Shown: positions 1-12,400, counted from the first letter of the stretch. The stretch: 64,000 nucleotides of DNA from Timema cristinae (GCA_039000515.1 JBCFYV010000012.1:120038056-120102055), one strand, 5' to 3'. Made by a program: numbers and translations. Notes: generated by a model not told the origin, from the sequence alone.

Positions 1-12
1 ACCTTGGCCAGC

Positions 13-235
13 TATTTTACACCACGTCTTACCACCCGTCTGGGCTAGATGCATGCACTTACCATGAAGGAGTATGGGGAAGGGAAGAAACATTCCAAGG
101 CAGTGCACCCGCATTTTTGTGGGGGTATAGTGGGGATAAACACCCTTGGGGCACCTGGCTGGTATTCGAACCTTATCTTTGCCGTCACCTTCAAACAAGG
201 CCCTATAAGGGTGACGCCTTAGTCTGCGTGCACAC
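13..235 (-). repeat. Degraded tRNA-derived SINE (family A), minus strand
   Basis: Read on the minus strand, this stretch has a B-box-like GGTTCGAATACC near 165-175, a middle with ACCCCCACAAAAATGCGGGTGCA, and the shared 3' tail near 20-45 (a degraded form of ACCCG..CGGGT followed by GTAAGACG). The same order of parts is seen in better copies at 7401 and 40270. It is too diverged for target duplications to be visible. The tRNA-head assignment rests on that layout. Confidence 0.5.
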
Positions 236-277
236 AGGTGCGGATAATCTTGGTGATTTAACTCAATAATTACTGAG

Positions 278-1364
278 GTGGCTATCGTGCCTAATTATCC
301 ACCTGCTACTGTGGTTCAATATTCTGGCGTTGCTCTCATAGGTACGTCTCCCCCACGACGGCGTCAAGCGCCCCCTTCAGCGCCGTCCGAGTCTTCGTGG
401 GTGGCCAACTTCTGGACGCCTTGGACAGGACGCTCAAGATCGCGTGGTCGCGATGCCTACGTAGACGGAATACGGACGTCGTCACCCTTATCCGCGTCAC
501 CGACCTTTGGGTGACCCACTTCCACAACCACCACGAGCAGAGGATGGTCGTCCCGACGCTCACGCCCTCCTTGACGGCGTCCTCGGGATACCTCAAGTCT
601 GAAGGGATCCTCTTCGGCAGCAAAGTGGTCGACCTCCTGAGTGCTTGGAGGGGTGCCAGAAGATCACCAGTGGCCGGTTTGGCGACGGGGGGTGGTTTGA
701 GTTTCACGGGGAGTACAGACTCAGGAGGGTGTTCTTCGCGTGCCTCAGGAGGGAGGATGAGAGGCCGCTGACGTTCCACGAACAGATTGGGCTAAGGAGG
801 AAGGGCGTGGGGCCTCTGATGAACCACGAGCAGCTCGGGCTAAGGAGGGAAGGCGCAGGGTCTTGACAGACCACGAACAGATCGGTCTTCACGAGTGCCT
901 CCGGACGCTCGTCAGCCTCCACAACGAGAACCTGTTGGTCGGTGACCTGGGAGAGCCTGGGAAGACGGTGGTCTGAAGTACGGGCTAGTTACCTGTGATA
1001 AGACCCTGTACTACTACGGATATTCGGTGAAATCGGCTTCCGGAGGATCTTTGGCGGCCGCGCCGAGGCGGAAGACTCGGTGCAAGTGACCATCAGGGTG
1101 ACCTTGAGGTGCCGGGGTGACCTGTGCCCGATCGACTGCCTGAAGGACCCGACTCCTATCCAAGGACATTTGCCTGTTCCTGGTGAACCCGACTTGAGGC
1201 TGAAGCTGGAAGTGGAGTGTCCTGAAGCCGGGTTAAGAGGAAACAGATTGCCGACCCGGTATGAATGTCTGGTGGAGAGCAGACTGGACAGGACGGCTGC
1301 TATTGCGCAAGTCCCTCTGTCCCCTGCCGTGTTTATCGAGAGGAAGAGGAGAGAAGTGTTGTGA
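278..1364 (+). pseudogene. Frame-broken coding remnant of unrecognised family
   Basis: This kilobase is clearly GC-richer than its flanks and reads like protein, but only when the frame changes several times. One frame covers about 397-660 (a stretch with GYLKSEGILFGSKVVDLLSAW), another about 645-866 (SGRFGDGGWFEFHGEYRLRR, then FHEQIGL and NHEQLGL), a third about 865-976 (HEQIGLHECLRTLV), and a fourth about 1003-1364 (EDSVQVTIRVTLRCRGDLCP), ending in TGA. The HEQ[IL]GL motif recurs three times, which suggests internal duplication. I do not recognise the family and give no function. It is either a pseudogene or a real gene spoiled by base-level indels in the assembly; the neighbouring array also shows many single-base gaps. 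No clear splice sites explain the frame changes. It could also be the last exon of a gene to the left. Confidence 0.4.
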
Positions 1365-1549
1365 ATTGGGAATGTTGGGCCCTGCAGTTTGTGCTTGTTT
1401 TAAATTGATTGTTATTTCTAGCAATAGCTAACGTAAGAATTAAATCTACTTACACATAAAATCAAGTGTGGCTTATTTATTGTTTTGACCCGCGTTTTAC
1501 ATCTCGATCGAGCTATCTGCATATTTATGCTAATGGCGCCGGGATGGGG

Positions 1550-4003
1550 TGGACTGGGAGATATCCTTGTAGACGGGTGGACTGGGAGATATCCTTGTAG
1601 ACAGGGTGGACTGGGAGATATCCTTGTAGACAGGGTGGACTGGGAGATATCCTTGTAGACAGGGTGGACTGGAGATATCCTTGTAGACAGGGTGGACTGA
1701 GAGATATCCTTGTAGACAGGGTGGACTGGGAGATATCCTTGTAGACAGGGTGGACTGGGAGATATACTTGTAAAGGGTGGACTGGGAGATATCCTTGTAG
1801 ACAGGGGTGGACTGGGAGATATCCTTGTAGACAGGGTAGGACTGGGAGATATCCTTGTAGACAGGGGTAGACTGAGAGATATCCTTGTAGACAGGGTGGA
1901 CTGGAGATATCCTTGTAGACAGGGTGGACTGGGAGATATCCTTGTAGACAGGGTGGACTGGGAGATATCCTTGTAGACAGGGTGGACTGGGAGATATCCT
2001 TGTAGACAGGGTGGACTGGGAGATATCCTTGTAGACAGGGTGAGGACTGGGAGATATCCTTGTAGACAGGGGTGACTGGGAGATATCCTTGTAGACAGGG
2101 TGGACTGGGAGATATCATTGTAGACAGGGGTAGACTGAGAGATATCCTTGTAGACAGGGTGGACTGAGAGATATCCTTGTAGACAGGGTAGACTGAGAGA
2201 TATCCTTGTAGACAGGGTGGACTGGAGATATCCTTGTAGACAGGGTGACTGGAGATATCCTTGTAGACAGGGTGGACTGAGAGATATCCTTGTAGACAGG
2301 GTGGACTGGGAGATATACTTGTAGACAGGGTGGACTGGGAGATATCCTTGTAGACAGGGTGGACTGGGAGATATCCTTGTAGACAGGGTGGACTGGGAGA
2401 TATCCTTGTAGACAGGGTGGACTGGGAGATATCCTTGTAGACAGGGTGGACTGGGAGATATCCTTGTAGACAGGGTGGACTGGGAGATATCTTGTAGACA
2501 GGGTGGACTGGGAGATATCCTTGTAGACAGGGTGGACTGGAGATATCCTTGTAGACAGGGTGGACTGGGAGATATCTTGTAGACAGGTGACTGGGAGATA
2601 TCCTTGTAGACAGGGTAGACTGGGAGATATCCTTGTAGACAGGGTGGACTGAGGAGATATCCTTGTAGACAGGGTAGACTGGGAGATATCCTTGTAGACA
2701 GGGTGGACTGGGAGATATCTTGTAGACAGGGGTAGACTGAGAGATATCCTTGTAGACAGGGTAGACTGAGAGATATCCTTGTAGACAGGGTGGACTGGAG
2801 ATATCCTTGTAGACAGGGTGACTGAGAGATATCCTTGTAGACAGGGTGGATGGAGATATCCTTGTAGACAGGGTAGACTGAGAGATATCCTTGTAGACAG
2901 GGTGGACTGGGAGATATCCTTGTAGACAGGGTAGACTGGAGATATCCTTGTAGACAGGGTGGACTGGAGATATCCTTGTAGACAGGGTGGACTGGGAGAT
3001 ATCCTTGTAGACAGGGGTAGGACTGAGAGATATCCTTGTAGACAGGGTGGATGGACTGGGAGATATCCTTGTAGACAGGGGTAGACTGAGAGATATCCTT
3101 GTAGACAGGGTGGACTGGGAGATATCCTTGTAGACAGGGGTAGACTGAGAGATATCTTGTAGACAGGTGACTGGAGATATCATTGTAGACAGGGTAGACT
3201 GGAGATATCCTTGTAGACAGGGGTGAGATGGAGATATCCTTGTAGACAGGGTAGACTGGAGATATCCTTGTAGACAGGGGTGGACTGGAGAGATATCCTT
3301 GTAGACAGGGTGGACTGGGAGATATCCTTGTAGACAGGGGTAGACTGAGAGATATCCTTGTAGACAGGGTGGACTGGGAGATATCCTTGTAGACAGGGTA
3401 TGAGAATCTGTAGACAGTAGATTGGAGAGATATCCTTGTAGACAGGGGTGGAACTGGGACGACCTGGGAGATATCCTTGTAGACAGGGTAGACTGAGAGA
3501 TATCCTTGTGGACAGGGTGGACTGGGAGATATCATTGTAGACAGGGTAGACTGAGAGATATCTTTGTAGACAGGATAGATTGAGAGATATCCTTGTAGAC
3601 AGGGTAGATTGAGAGATATCCTTGTAGACAGGGTGGACTGAGAGATATCCTTGTAGACAGGGTGGACTGGGAGATATCCTTGTAGACAGGGGTAGACTGA
3701 GAGATATCTTGTAGACAGGGTAGACTGAGAGATATCTTTGTAGACAGGGTAGACTGAGAGATATCCTTGTAGACAAGGGTAGACTGAGAGATATCTTTGT
3801 AGACAGGGTAGACTGAGAGATATCCTTGTAGACAGGGTGGACTGGGAGATATCCTTGTAGACAGGGTAGACTGGGAGATATCCTTGTAGACAGGGTAGAT
3901 TGAGAGATATCCTTGTAGACAGGGTAGATTGAGAGATATCCTTGTAGACAGGTAGACTGGGAGATATCCTTGTAGACAAGGGTGGACTGGGACACCTTGT
4001 AGC
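1550..4003. repeat. Minisatellite, 29-bp unit, about 84 copies
   Basis: The unit contains GGGTGGACTGGGAGATATCC followed by TTGTAGACA, with one EcoRV-type GATATC per unit. Copies vary by loss or gain of single G or C bases and by GGACTGGG versus AGACTGAG. The 29-bp period is not a multiple of three, yet the minus strand has no stop in any frame of the unit, which creates open frames of 881, 552 and 308 codons (rich in the strings STLSTRIS, PVYKDIS and CLQGYL). These are repeat by-products. The unit is unrelated to the other arrays here. Confidence 0.93.
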
Positions 4004-4737
4004 CACTGTGCAACTCCTCGTTGGAACCACGTGTGAAACTGGGAAATTTGGAACCGGCCGCAATCTTCAGGACTTTAGGCCACTTCCTAGACTGCAAGAT
4101 CATCAATTAGGACTACTAGGGAGGATCAACACAAGGATGTTTGGCACTTGATATTTTCTTTGTTCACATGACCAACTGGTCATATCTCCCCGGCATTTTA
4201 TTTTCTGTTCTGATCTGCGTAGATGTCAGGGCACCCACAAACTACGGTAGGGGGGTTCAAGCCCCCTCAGTACCCTCAAGGTCATTTTCATTAGATGCGT
4301 CATTTTGTTTGTAATGTTAAACCTTGTCTGGCTACGAATTTTAATCAAATTTGTTTGAGCCACTTTTGAGAAACTGCTATTTTCTCTGTTCGCCCCTATC
4401 CACCTTAAATTTCATGGTTGGATATCTAATTCCAAAAACTCCTCGGGGAACCTTTTTAAACCATAGATACCAAGTTTTAGTCCAATCAGTAAAATGGTCC
4501 AGGTATCGTGAAAACCACTTTTTCGCTTTCAAGTGGTCATGCAACGTCGACCTCCATCAAAATCTTGAACTCGAGTTTCTTGACTATTACAAAATGTTCT
4601 CTCTACTTAGAAATAAAAATTGAGTAGCTGAAATTCAATACCCATATACTTTATTTTGATATTCTTTTGACGTCAAAACACAGCTTTGTCCACGCAGCTC
4701 GGCAACAAGCCAACAGTATTATTATGTAACGATGGAC
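4004..4737. other. Stretch with no supported gene
   Basis: AT-rich single-copy-looking DNA. The piece near 4205-4280 (CACCCACAAACTACGGTAGG, then GGGTTCAAGCCCCCTCA) resembles the inner right end of the hAT-like element at 24333-24820 and is probably an old fragment of that family. No coding region is convincing. Confidence 0.4.
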
Positions 4738-5235
4738 CGACCACCTCCTTGTGTATTCTGCCTCCCTAATACCTACATTTAAATATCAGGAGCAGGTTTC
4801 TCTGGAACCAGTCTGTGACGATTGGAACAGTTTGTTTGAAGACAGGGTGTAAAAAACACAGGACAGGGTGTAAGTAGAATTCACAACTCCACTATAGTCA
4901 GGAGGTCCCAGGTGATGAGAACTAAACGATGAACATTCCCAGTAAAAATGTTATTTGATTGAATCCCAGGGGAAAGGGATGCATTTGCAAAGAAACCGAT
5001 TATAATCTGGTCTACTACTGCAGATCTATTAGTGACACGTTCCACCACCAAGCGCTGTAGTCTATACGTGATTGTGAGGAGAGAACTGTAATCTCTTTAT
5101 TACTTTATTGTAACTCATTTGATAATAATGTTTCTGGTGTTAGTTAACGTCCTTGGAAGAAATTAAACTGAAGGGATAATTTTAAAATTTCGAATATCTC
5201 GAGTGTATTCGTTACATTTAATTTAAATAGGTGCG
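4738..5235 (+). repeat. Dispersed repeat R1, complete-looking copy
   Basis: About 490 bp starting CCACCTCCTTGTGTATTCTG and ending near AATATCTCGAGTGTATTCG. It aligns along its length with 40528-41320 (there split by a SINE) and in part with 42965-43175 and 50703-50817 (both reversed), 57181-57375 and 62150-62235. It has no coding potential and no obvious terminal inverted repeats, so its class is unknown. The position corresponding to the SINE insertion at 40821 is intact here (5017-5026), making this an empty-site reference. Confidence 0.75.
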
Positions 5236-5483
5236 ATATTAAAGGAAAATCTTTGGTCTCATCTCGAGTGACTTACTTATAACGCCTGTGTAATGTTTAT
5301 TCAGGAGTTTAAAAAATTCTTCCGTGAATATTTTGATGAAAAAAAAAGTGTTTCTAACATTATTATAATTAGTCATTATTGACTTAATATTAAAACTGGA
5401 TATAAGGAGGGTTACCTGGTAGTAATGCACCCGCGTTGGCTTAGAAAGTATTGAACACTACTTGATAACAAAAAAAATTAACA

Positions 5484-5560
5484 AAGTGCACCTGTCAGGG
5501 ATTAGAACTCGTGTCCCAACCTGGTCGAAAGCTGAACCAACTAGCTTATACCCTTTATAA
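5484..5560 (-). repeat. tRNA-like fragment, probably a SINE head
   Basis: On the minus strand there is a D-arm-like start and a B-box-like GAGTTCTAATCCCTGAC. No cloverleaf with paired acceptor stem can be drawn, so a functional tRNA is unlikely. Confidence 0.3.
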
Positions 5561-5580
5561 AATCAGGGATGAGCGCCCAT

Positions 5581-5606
5581 ATATATATATATATATATTA
5601 TATATT

Positions 5607-5637
<31 letters not shown>
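5581..5637. repeat. (AT)n followed by (GA)n microsatellite
   Basis: An AT dinucleotide tract (5581-5608) passes directly into about 14 GA units (5610-5637). Simple-sequence DNA with no coding content. Confidence 0.9.
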
Positions 5638-6561
5638 TCCGAAATCCCGGATAAACCAAACACACTTTTTCGAAAAACGAAGAAAAAAATTAAACCAAAT
5701 GAAATATATTTTATTGGTTAACAAGCTCAAAGTTATAAGAGAATTGTAATAAACAGCGATAGCCGATAATAAAGTGTTTAATATATACATACATGTTGTA
5801 GCCAACACAATGTGTTTTACTGTAACTACAAATAATTACAATAAATATCACGTGTATACATCAGTTTAATAATGAACATTTGATTATACTCTTTAACCGT
5901 AATTTAAGATTCGTGAAAATACTGTATCCCGTATTCCCCGGTTAATCCGAGCAACCTTCGATCCCAATTAGTTCGGATTATCAAGGTGTGTATATATATA
6001 ACTATAGGCCTATATCCGAGTAAAAAGTAAAATGTATTCAGTCATTCATTCGGCACACCAAAAGGAGTCCTGCGTCTTGTGTTTGCCCACCCCTGTTTCA
6101 AAGGTGTGTGTGTGTGTTTGTGCAAACATCAAGCCAAAACACCTTCCTATTGCCAATCCTCATAACGTGTTCACTTAGCGGGTCAACATAACGACCAGGC
6201 GCCACACAAACACACACACACACACTCTCTCTCTTCTCTCTAGCTGTTTATGCTCGCACGTGGTGGGCGTTAGATTCGCGTCAACTTTCCAGATAAAGTC
6301 CAGACCGTGTCTGCTACTAGACTGGGTCTAAACAGCCCACATGCACATAGAGTATGTAGATCAAGGGCGTAGGAAAGAGGGGGTAGGTTTGGGGGGCTTC
6401 CGCGCCCCCTCACCTGAATTTTATTATCGTATACGTATACAAACTTCTGGCAAAAGGTTATATGAACCACTCCCCCCTAGAAAATTAGTTTTCTACGCCT
6501 TCTCTCTCTTTCTCTCTCTCTCTCTCCTCTCTCTCTATATATATATTTATTACACACACAA

Positions 6562-6790
6562 TCGGCCACCTATGTGGTCTAGTAATTACAGATCCAGAGG
6601 TCCCGGGTTCAATCCCCGGCGCTTCCAGACTTTTTCAGTAAAGCAGTGACTCTGTAACGGGATCAAACTCAACAGTAGCGGCTCTGGTCAAAAAAGTTGA
6701 GATTAACGACCGTAGGTTTCGTTGTGGTGACCACATGACTCCCTTTATTCTCAGTAGTTGGTACTACTTTCGCTATCAGATGGCGTTTGT
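6562..6790 (+). repeat. tRNA-derived SINE, family D
   Basis: The head has TGTGGTCTAGTAATTACAGA (A-box side) and GGTTCAATCCCC (B box). The body has AGTAGCGGCTCTGGTCAAAA, GAGATTAACG and TGGTGACCACATGACTCCC. The second copy at 57777-58000 has the same order (AGTAGCGGCTCCGGTCTAGA, GAGATTAATG, CTGACCTCATGACACCC). It lacks the ACCCGAACGGGT tail of families A and B, so it is a separate family. Ends are approximate. Confidence 0.65.
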
Positions 6791-7400
6791 TAGGTTGGTA
6801 TGGATCGAATTGCGAGCTGGAGCTATGAAGGTTTTTTTTTTAATATCTAATAATTTTAGTTGATGTTTTTCTGCAGGGGTTGTTCCTAGTGAGGTTTCAG
6901 CGCACTGGGATCACGTGACTAGAGCTTTATATATAGTTTTGGCCTATAGAGCGTGCCATCTTTATGAGAAACTTATAAAAAATAAATCCCGCCAAAGAAA
7001 TCAAGACCACCGGAAACAGACATCGTGTGAAATCTGAAATGTCGACTGTCGGAGAAGGGTCTAACCATAGGCGCCCACAAATGGGCGATAAGGAGGGCTC
7101 GAAACCCCCCTCCCTTATTACTTAGCATATTATTCATTTTGTTAATTTAATGAAAAAATCAAAATGTATATGGATTTGGCTGCCATTTGCTAACTACTTT
7201 GAATCATCAATAACTCGAGTAAAACGATAAAACTGATTTCCTCCCATTCCCTCTTCATCAGCTTTCTTTTTATTTGTTCTGTTCAAAAAATTGGGAAAAT
7301 ATAATGTCTTTTCAATGGTGCTACAATAATTTTATTTTGAACTTTCCAAAAAAAATACTTTGCGAAAATGTTATCTTGAATTACATAAAATTATCTAGAT

Positions 7401-7652
7401 ACCCGCCTCGTGGCGTGTTGGTAACGCGTGTCGTGTGAGCTCGACTGCTGAAGACGGGGAGATCGAGGTTCGAATCTCGGTCGGGTGAACTGGGGGTGGT
7501 TTTTTCCTAAATGGTTTTCCACTCTCCCTCCACGCAGATGCGGGCTTACTTCCTCTAATTCGACCTTCCCAATTCCTAATCCATTAGCGTAATCAGTACT
7601 TAAAGCTTATAACCCGAACGGGTAGTAAGACGCGGTGCTAATATTATTATAA
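7401..7652 (+). repeat. tRNA-derived SINE, family A, nearly complete
   Basis: The tRNA-like head starts near ACCCGCCTCGTGGCGTG, with GACTGCTGAAGACGGGGAGA and the B box GGTTCGAATC. The body has TAAATGGTTTTCCACTCTCC and ATTAGCGTAATCAGTA. The tail is AACCCGAACGGGTAGTAAGA followed by CGCGGTGCTAA and an ATT-rich end. The same tail ends family B, although the heads and bodies differ. Confidence 0.82.
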
Positions 7653-8488
7653 GCTAAGAATTATGTTCAGATGCTCTAAAATTTCCTCCCACAAGATTTA
7701 ATTCGCAAACTTTTCTCTTGCCACACCCCCGGCAAATAGGACTCAAATCCGCCCCCCATTTGGAAAACCCATATGGGTGTCCTTGAGCCTAACCACTAAT
7801 GTGTGTGTGTGTGTAAATATAATTTGATAAACCTATTTCCTTAAATTGAATTTGCAAGAAAACGGATGAACCAATTTTGACAAAGGAACACTCATTTTAA
7901 ATGTTAGGAGTCCAGGAGGTCGACAAAATTATTTGCTTTTGACGAAAACCCGATTTTCCTAGCGAATTTACAGCTTTTCTTATTCGTGCGCATTCTGTAG
8001 AATCTCCATGGAAGCCATGATTTGTAAATTAAATATTTCTCTTTGGTTAAAAATAATAAAAACTCAAATCGTAAGTGGTTTGTTGCAACAAATAGATGGA
8101 GATCTGAGAGAGAGGGAAGTCGTTTTAAAGTTCTCCTCGTGGTGTGAAGGAGAAGAAAGAAAAGTTGTTGCTGAAAATTAAACACCTTAAACTGAAAATC
8201 TATGGAAATTTGATAGGCTTTTGAAGAGTAAACCTTTAACTAGAATGTCGAGTGAGACCCCTTTCTGTAAAAAAAAATATCTCAATAAAGTATGAATATA
8301 GTTTAGCGCTAAAATCAGCAGCCATTGCCAATGGGCGGGGGGGGGGGGGTTAACCCCCACCACCAAACCTCACTACCCACCTTCCTCTTTCTCGTCCCTA
8401 AAGCTGTTGAGATTACACATGAGGAACTCTACAAATGAAGACAGACTTAAGGGCTTCGTGTTCACACATTCAGAGGTGTCAGTTACGG

Positions 8489-8588
8489 ACCCATGTGGAA
8501 AAATGACAGATCTGCCCAGAACTGGAATTGGCCAGATTTGCCCCAGTTCTGGGCGTATCTGGCACAAATATGATTTTTCCACATGGGG
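8489..8588. repeat. Long imperfect hairpin
   Basis: The left arm (CCATGTGGAAAAATGACAGA, TCTGCCCAGAACTGG) pairs with the right arm (CCAGTTCTGGGCGTATCTGG, then ATTTTTCCACATGG) around a short GCCAGATTTGCC-type loop. Each arm is about 35-44 nt with a bulge on the right side. It could be a tiny foldback MITE or a palindromic relic. A transcript would form a hairpin precursor, but nothing shows that it is transcribed. Confidence 0.6.
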
Positions 8589-8898
8589 ATGTTGAAGTTC
8601 TCAAAGAAATGTATGAAGTCAAGGAAAATTAACATAAAGACTAAAGTGAATTAGTTCAAACATGATTTTGTGAGTTAAAAGTTAGTGCAAGTTACTTATT
8701 TGAATTTTCAGATATTAGATCATAAAATAATTTTATAAATCAATATCCAAGATACAATTTATTGAAACTTGCATGTTTGTATATTTTAGCAGTATACATG
8801 GATAAATATGTGTTAATAAAAACTTAATAGTCATAATAATTACAGAATTATGGCAATTTTTTTATAAATTTTAAATTTTTTAGGATAGTATTGTATTT

Positions 8899-9130
8899 AT
8901 TCTCAGTCGGCAGCGTGTCTGTCTACTGAGATAAAGGTCCCGGGCTCGATTCCCAGCATAGCCGAAAAATTTATCGTTAGTGAAATGTGGGTCTCCCCTT
9001 TCACAGTGATGAATTAACGGCCGGGGGTCTGGATGTTGTGTCTGTTCTGGATGTAAGTTTGTTTATAAGTCTTGTGCTTATATAATCAGTCAGTTTGTAA
9101 AATGCACGTTAAATACCTAAAAAAAAAGAT
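8899..9130 (+). repeat. tRNA-derived SINE, family C
   Basis: The head has CTCAGTCGGCAGCGTGTCTG, CTACTGAGATAAAGGTCCCG and the B box GGCTCGATTCCC. The body has GAAATGTGGGTCTCCCCTTT and GATGTTGTGTCTGTTCTGGA. The 3' end has CTTGTGCTTATATAATCAGT and TGCACGTTAAATACC, then an A-rich tail. Related copies are at 26487, 35362 and 49560, with tail-only pieces at 14335, 20940 and 58455. It ends about 110 bp upstream of the first visible MFSD11 exon. Confidence 0.8.
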
Positions 9131-9238
9131 AAGTCTAGCGACGGACAATGATATTGCCGGCCGGCACCACAACAGAACCCCGTTTAAACGGGTCTCGGAT
9201 AGTCGCTAATCGTGTGAACTGCTTGTGCATGTCCTCAG

Positions 9239-9408
9239 AAAACTGTCCTGGACAGCATCCACACGGACGACCCCTCGTTCGTCGGGGACGGATACACCAG
9301 CCTCGCCGTCATCTACGCGGTATTTGCGGTGTGCAACTGGCTGGCCCCTTCCATCATCAGTCTGACGGGGCCCAAGGTGGCCATGCTCGTGGGGGCCGTA
9401 ACATACGC
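9239..9408 (+). CDS. MFSD11: MFSD11 exon (first visible)
   Basis: The acceptor CCTCAG ends at 9238 and the exon starts in phase 0 with [14 protein letters not shown]. It covers the first outer loop, helix 2 ([17 protein letters not shown]) and the start of helix 3 ([11 protein letters not shown]). The donor GTGGGT at 9409 is chosen over the GT at 9413 because it leaves two bases (GC) that join the G at 11407 to make an alanine codon and continue the family sequence TYALFIVSF. No start codon belongs to it. Confidence 0.9.
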
Positions 9409-12400
9409 GTGGGTACACTCTCTGGAACCTTCTCATCAAGTCCCCGGTCAGCTCCTGGGGCCTGCTTGCTGGCTCTAGTGTAGTGTGGACCTTGTCTCCA
9501 CTTGTAGTCCCCTGTAAGCCAGTATTACAACAGTAGTCCCCTGGAGACCCTCAGTCAGCCAGTATTACAACAGTAGTCCCCTGGAGATCTTCAGTCAGCC
9601 AGTATTACAACAGTAGTCCCTGGACACTCTCAGTTCAGCCAGTATTACAACAGTAGTCCCTGGAGACCTCAGTCAGCCAGTATTACAACAGTAGTCCCCT
9701 GGAGACCCTCAGTCAGCCAGTATTCAACAGTAGTCCCCTGGAGACCCTCAGTCAGCCAGTATTACAACAGTAGTCCCCTGAGACACCTCAGTCAGCCAGT
9801 ATTACAACAGTAGTCCCTGGAGACCCTCAGTCAGCCAGTATTACAACAGTAGTCCTCAGTAGCCAGTATTCAACAGTAGTCCGTCAGTCAGCCAGTATTA
9901 CAACAGTAATCCCCTGGAGACCCTCAGTCAGCCAGTATTACAACAGTAGTCCCCTGGAGACCCTCAGTCAGCCAGTATTCAACAGTAGTCCCCTGGAGAC
10001 CTCAGTCAGCCAGTATTACAACAGTAGTCCCTAGGAGACCCTCAGTCAGCCAGTATTCCAACAGTAGTCCTCCTAGAGCAGTATTACAACAGTATCCTGG
10101 AGACCTCATCAGCCAGTATTACAACAGTAGTCCCCTGGAGACCCTCAGTCAGCAGTATTCCAACAGTAGTCCCCTGGAGACCCTCATTCAGCCAGTATTA
10201 CAACAGTAGTCCCCTGGAGACCCTCAGTCAGCCAGTATTACAACAGTAGTCCCCTGGAGACCCTCAGTCAGCCAGTATTACAACAGTAGTCCCCTGGAGA
10301 CCCTCATTTAGCCAGTATTACAACAGTAGTCCCCTGGAGACCCTCAGTCAGCCAGTATTACAACAGTAGTCCCCTGGAGACCCTCAGTCAGCCAGTATTA
10401 CAACAGTAGTCCCCTGGACACCCTCATTCAGCCAGTATTACAACAGTAGTCCCCTGGAGACCCTCAGTCAGCCAGTATTACAACAGTAATCCCCTGCTAA
10501 AACCCTCAATCAGCCAGTATTACAACAGTAGTCCTCTGGAGACCCTCATTCAGCCAGTATTACAACAGTAATCCCTGGAAACCCTCAGTCAGCCAGTATT
10601 CCAACAGTAGTCCCTGAAGACCCTCATTCAGCCAGTATTACAACAGTAGTCCCCTGGAGACCCTCAGTCAGCCAGTATTACAACAGTAGTCCCCTGGAAA
10701 CCCTCAGTCAGCCAGTATTCCAACAGTAGTCCCCTGGAGACCCTCAGTCAGCCAGTATTCCAACAGTAGTCCCCTGGAGACCCTCAGTCAGCCAGTATTA
10801 CAACAGTAGTCCCCTGGACACCCTCATTCAGCCAGTATTACAACAGTAGTCCCCTGGAGACCCTCAGTCAGCCAGTATTACAACAGTAATCCCTGCTAAA
10901 ACCCTCAATCAGCCAGTATTACAACAGTAGTCCTCTGGAGACCCTCATTCAGCCAGTATTACAACAGTAATCCCCTGGAGACCCTCAGTCAGCCAGTATT
11001 ACAACAGTAATCCCCTGGAGACCCTCAGTCAGCCAGTATTACAACAGTAATCCCTGGAGACCCTCAGTCAGCCAGTATTACAACAGTAATCCCTTGCAGA
11101 CCCTCAGTCAGCCAGTATTCCAACAGTAGTCCTCTGGAGACCCTCAGTCAGCCAGTATTACAACAGTAGTCCCCTGGAGACCCTCAGTCAGCCAGTATTA
11201 CAACAGTAGTCCCCTGGAGACCCTCAGTCCGCCAGTATTACAACAGTAGTCCCCTGAAGACCCTCATTCAGCCAGTATTACAACAGTAGTCCCCTGGAGA
11301 CCCTCAGTCAGCCAGTATTACAACAGTAGTCCCCTGGAGACCCTCAGCAGTGGTACACAGCGCCCAAGGACTATCAACTCACTAAAAGACAGTACCTTGT
11401 TCCCAGGTTGTTCATCGTCTCATTCCTGTTCCCCAAGACTTGGCTCCTGTACCTGGCGTCCTGTGTCATCGGGTTCGGAGCGGCCGTCATATGGACAGGT
11501 CAGGGGAACTATCTGACCTTGAACTCTGACTCGGAGACCATCTCTAGGAACTCCGGAGTATTCTGGGCCATGTTACAAGCCAGGTGTGCACACGATTTGA
11601 TTGACATTGATAAGTAATAACCTTTGGTGCTAAGCTCCCAACTGATTAAAACCAACCATTCCTCCTGAAACGAGGCAATATAGCCCTACTCTCAATCAAA
11701 TGGGACCCTCCCCCCTTCCACAACGTGGGCACAGTTCCCCCCAAATTGACACGAACCACCTCCTGCTAAATTCTCTCTGTGATTCAAACCAAATAACCAT
11801 CCACAGATTGGGGTAAAAAATATTGGATCATACACTTTCTAACTTTCTACCGAAACCATCCTCTTAATGATTCACAAAATGGATACAAAAATAAATTTAA
11901 AAAAAAAAACCATTTCGTAAACCCACAATTGAGCTGTATTGACAGATAGCTCGCCGCCGTTAACGACGCTACTGCTAACGTTTGTGGCTAGAGGGTGTCA
12001 TGTTGTCAGCGCAATGAACCCTCTAGCACTTAATTTCAATTCTATAGAGTAAAATCAAATGGGGCAGAATATCAAGGATTGAAACATTATGATGATGTCA
12101 TGTAGGGTCATTGACCTCAGAGAGGAATTGGGGAGGATGAACTAATCAGTTAAAACTCCAAAAGTGTATGAAGGTCTCTTATTAAATATGAAACAAAGCA
12201 AAACTTTAAAATTGCTAAAAAGGTCATAACCGAATTTGAGTTTTTTGTTGGTCATATAACACTAGTGTTGATTTTAAATCATCATTTAAGGGAATTTTGG
12301 TAAGGAAAAAGGTCTACAAAAAGCAAAACAAAACCCACCATATAATTTTGTGTTGAAATATCTGAATGTATCTATTGTTACATTATACATTAGTCACTAG

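Noticed and set aside
1418..4063. 881-codon minus-strand open frame
   Set aside because: It follows the 29-bp array unit exactly, shifts register with every copy, and has no coding features outside the repeat.
1..9238. First coding exon of MFSD11
   Set aside because: I looked for a start followed by the usual helix-1 sequence before the KTVLDS exon and found none, so it is left as outside the window.
9483..11348. CRISPR-like array of 40-bp units
   Set aside because: The units are contiguous with no unique spacers, lie in an animal intron, and no cas genes exist.
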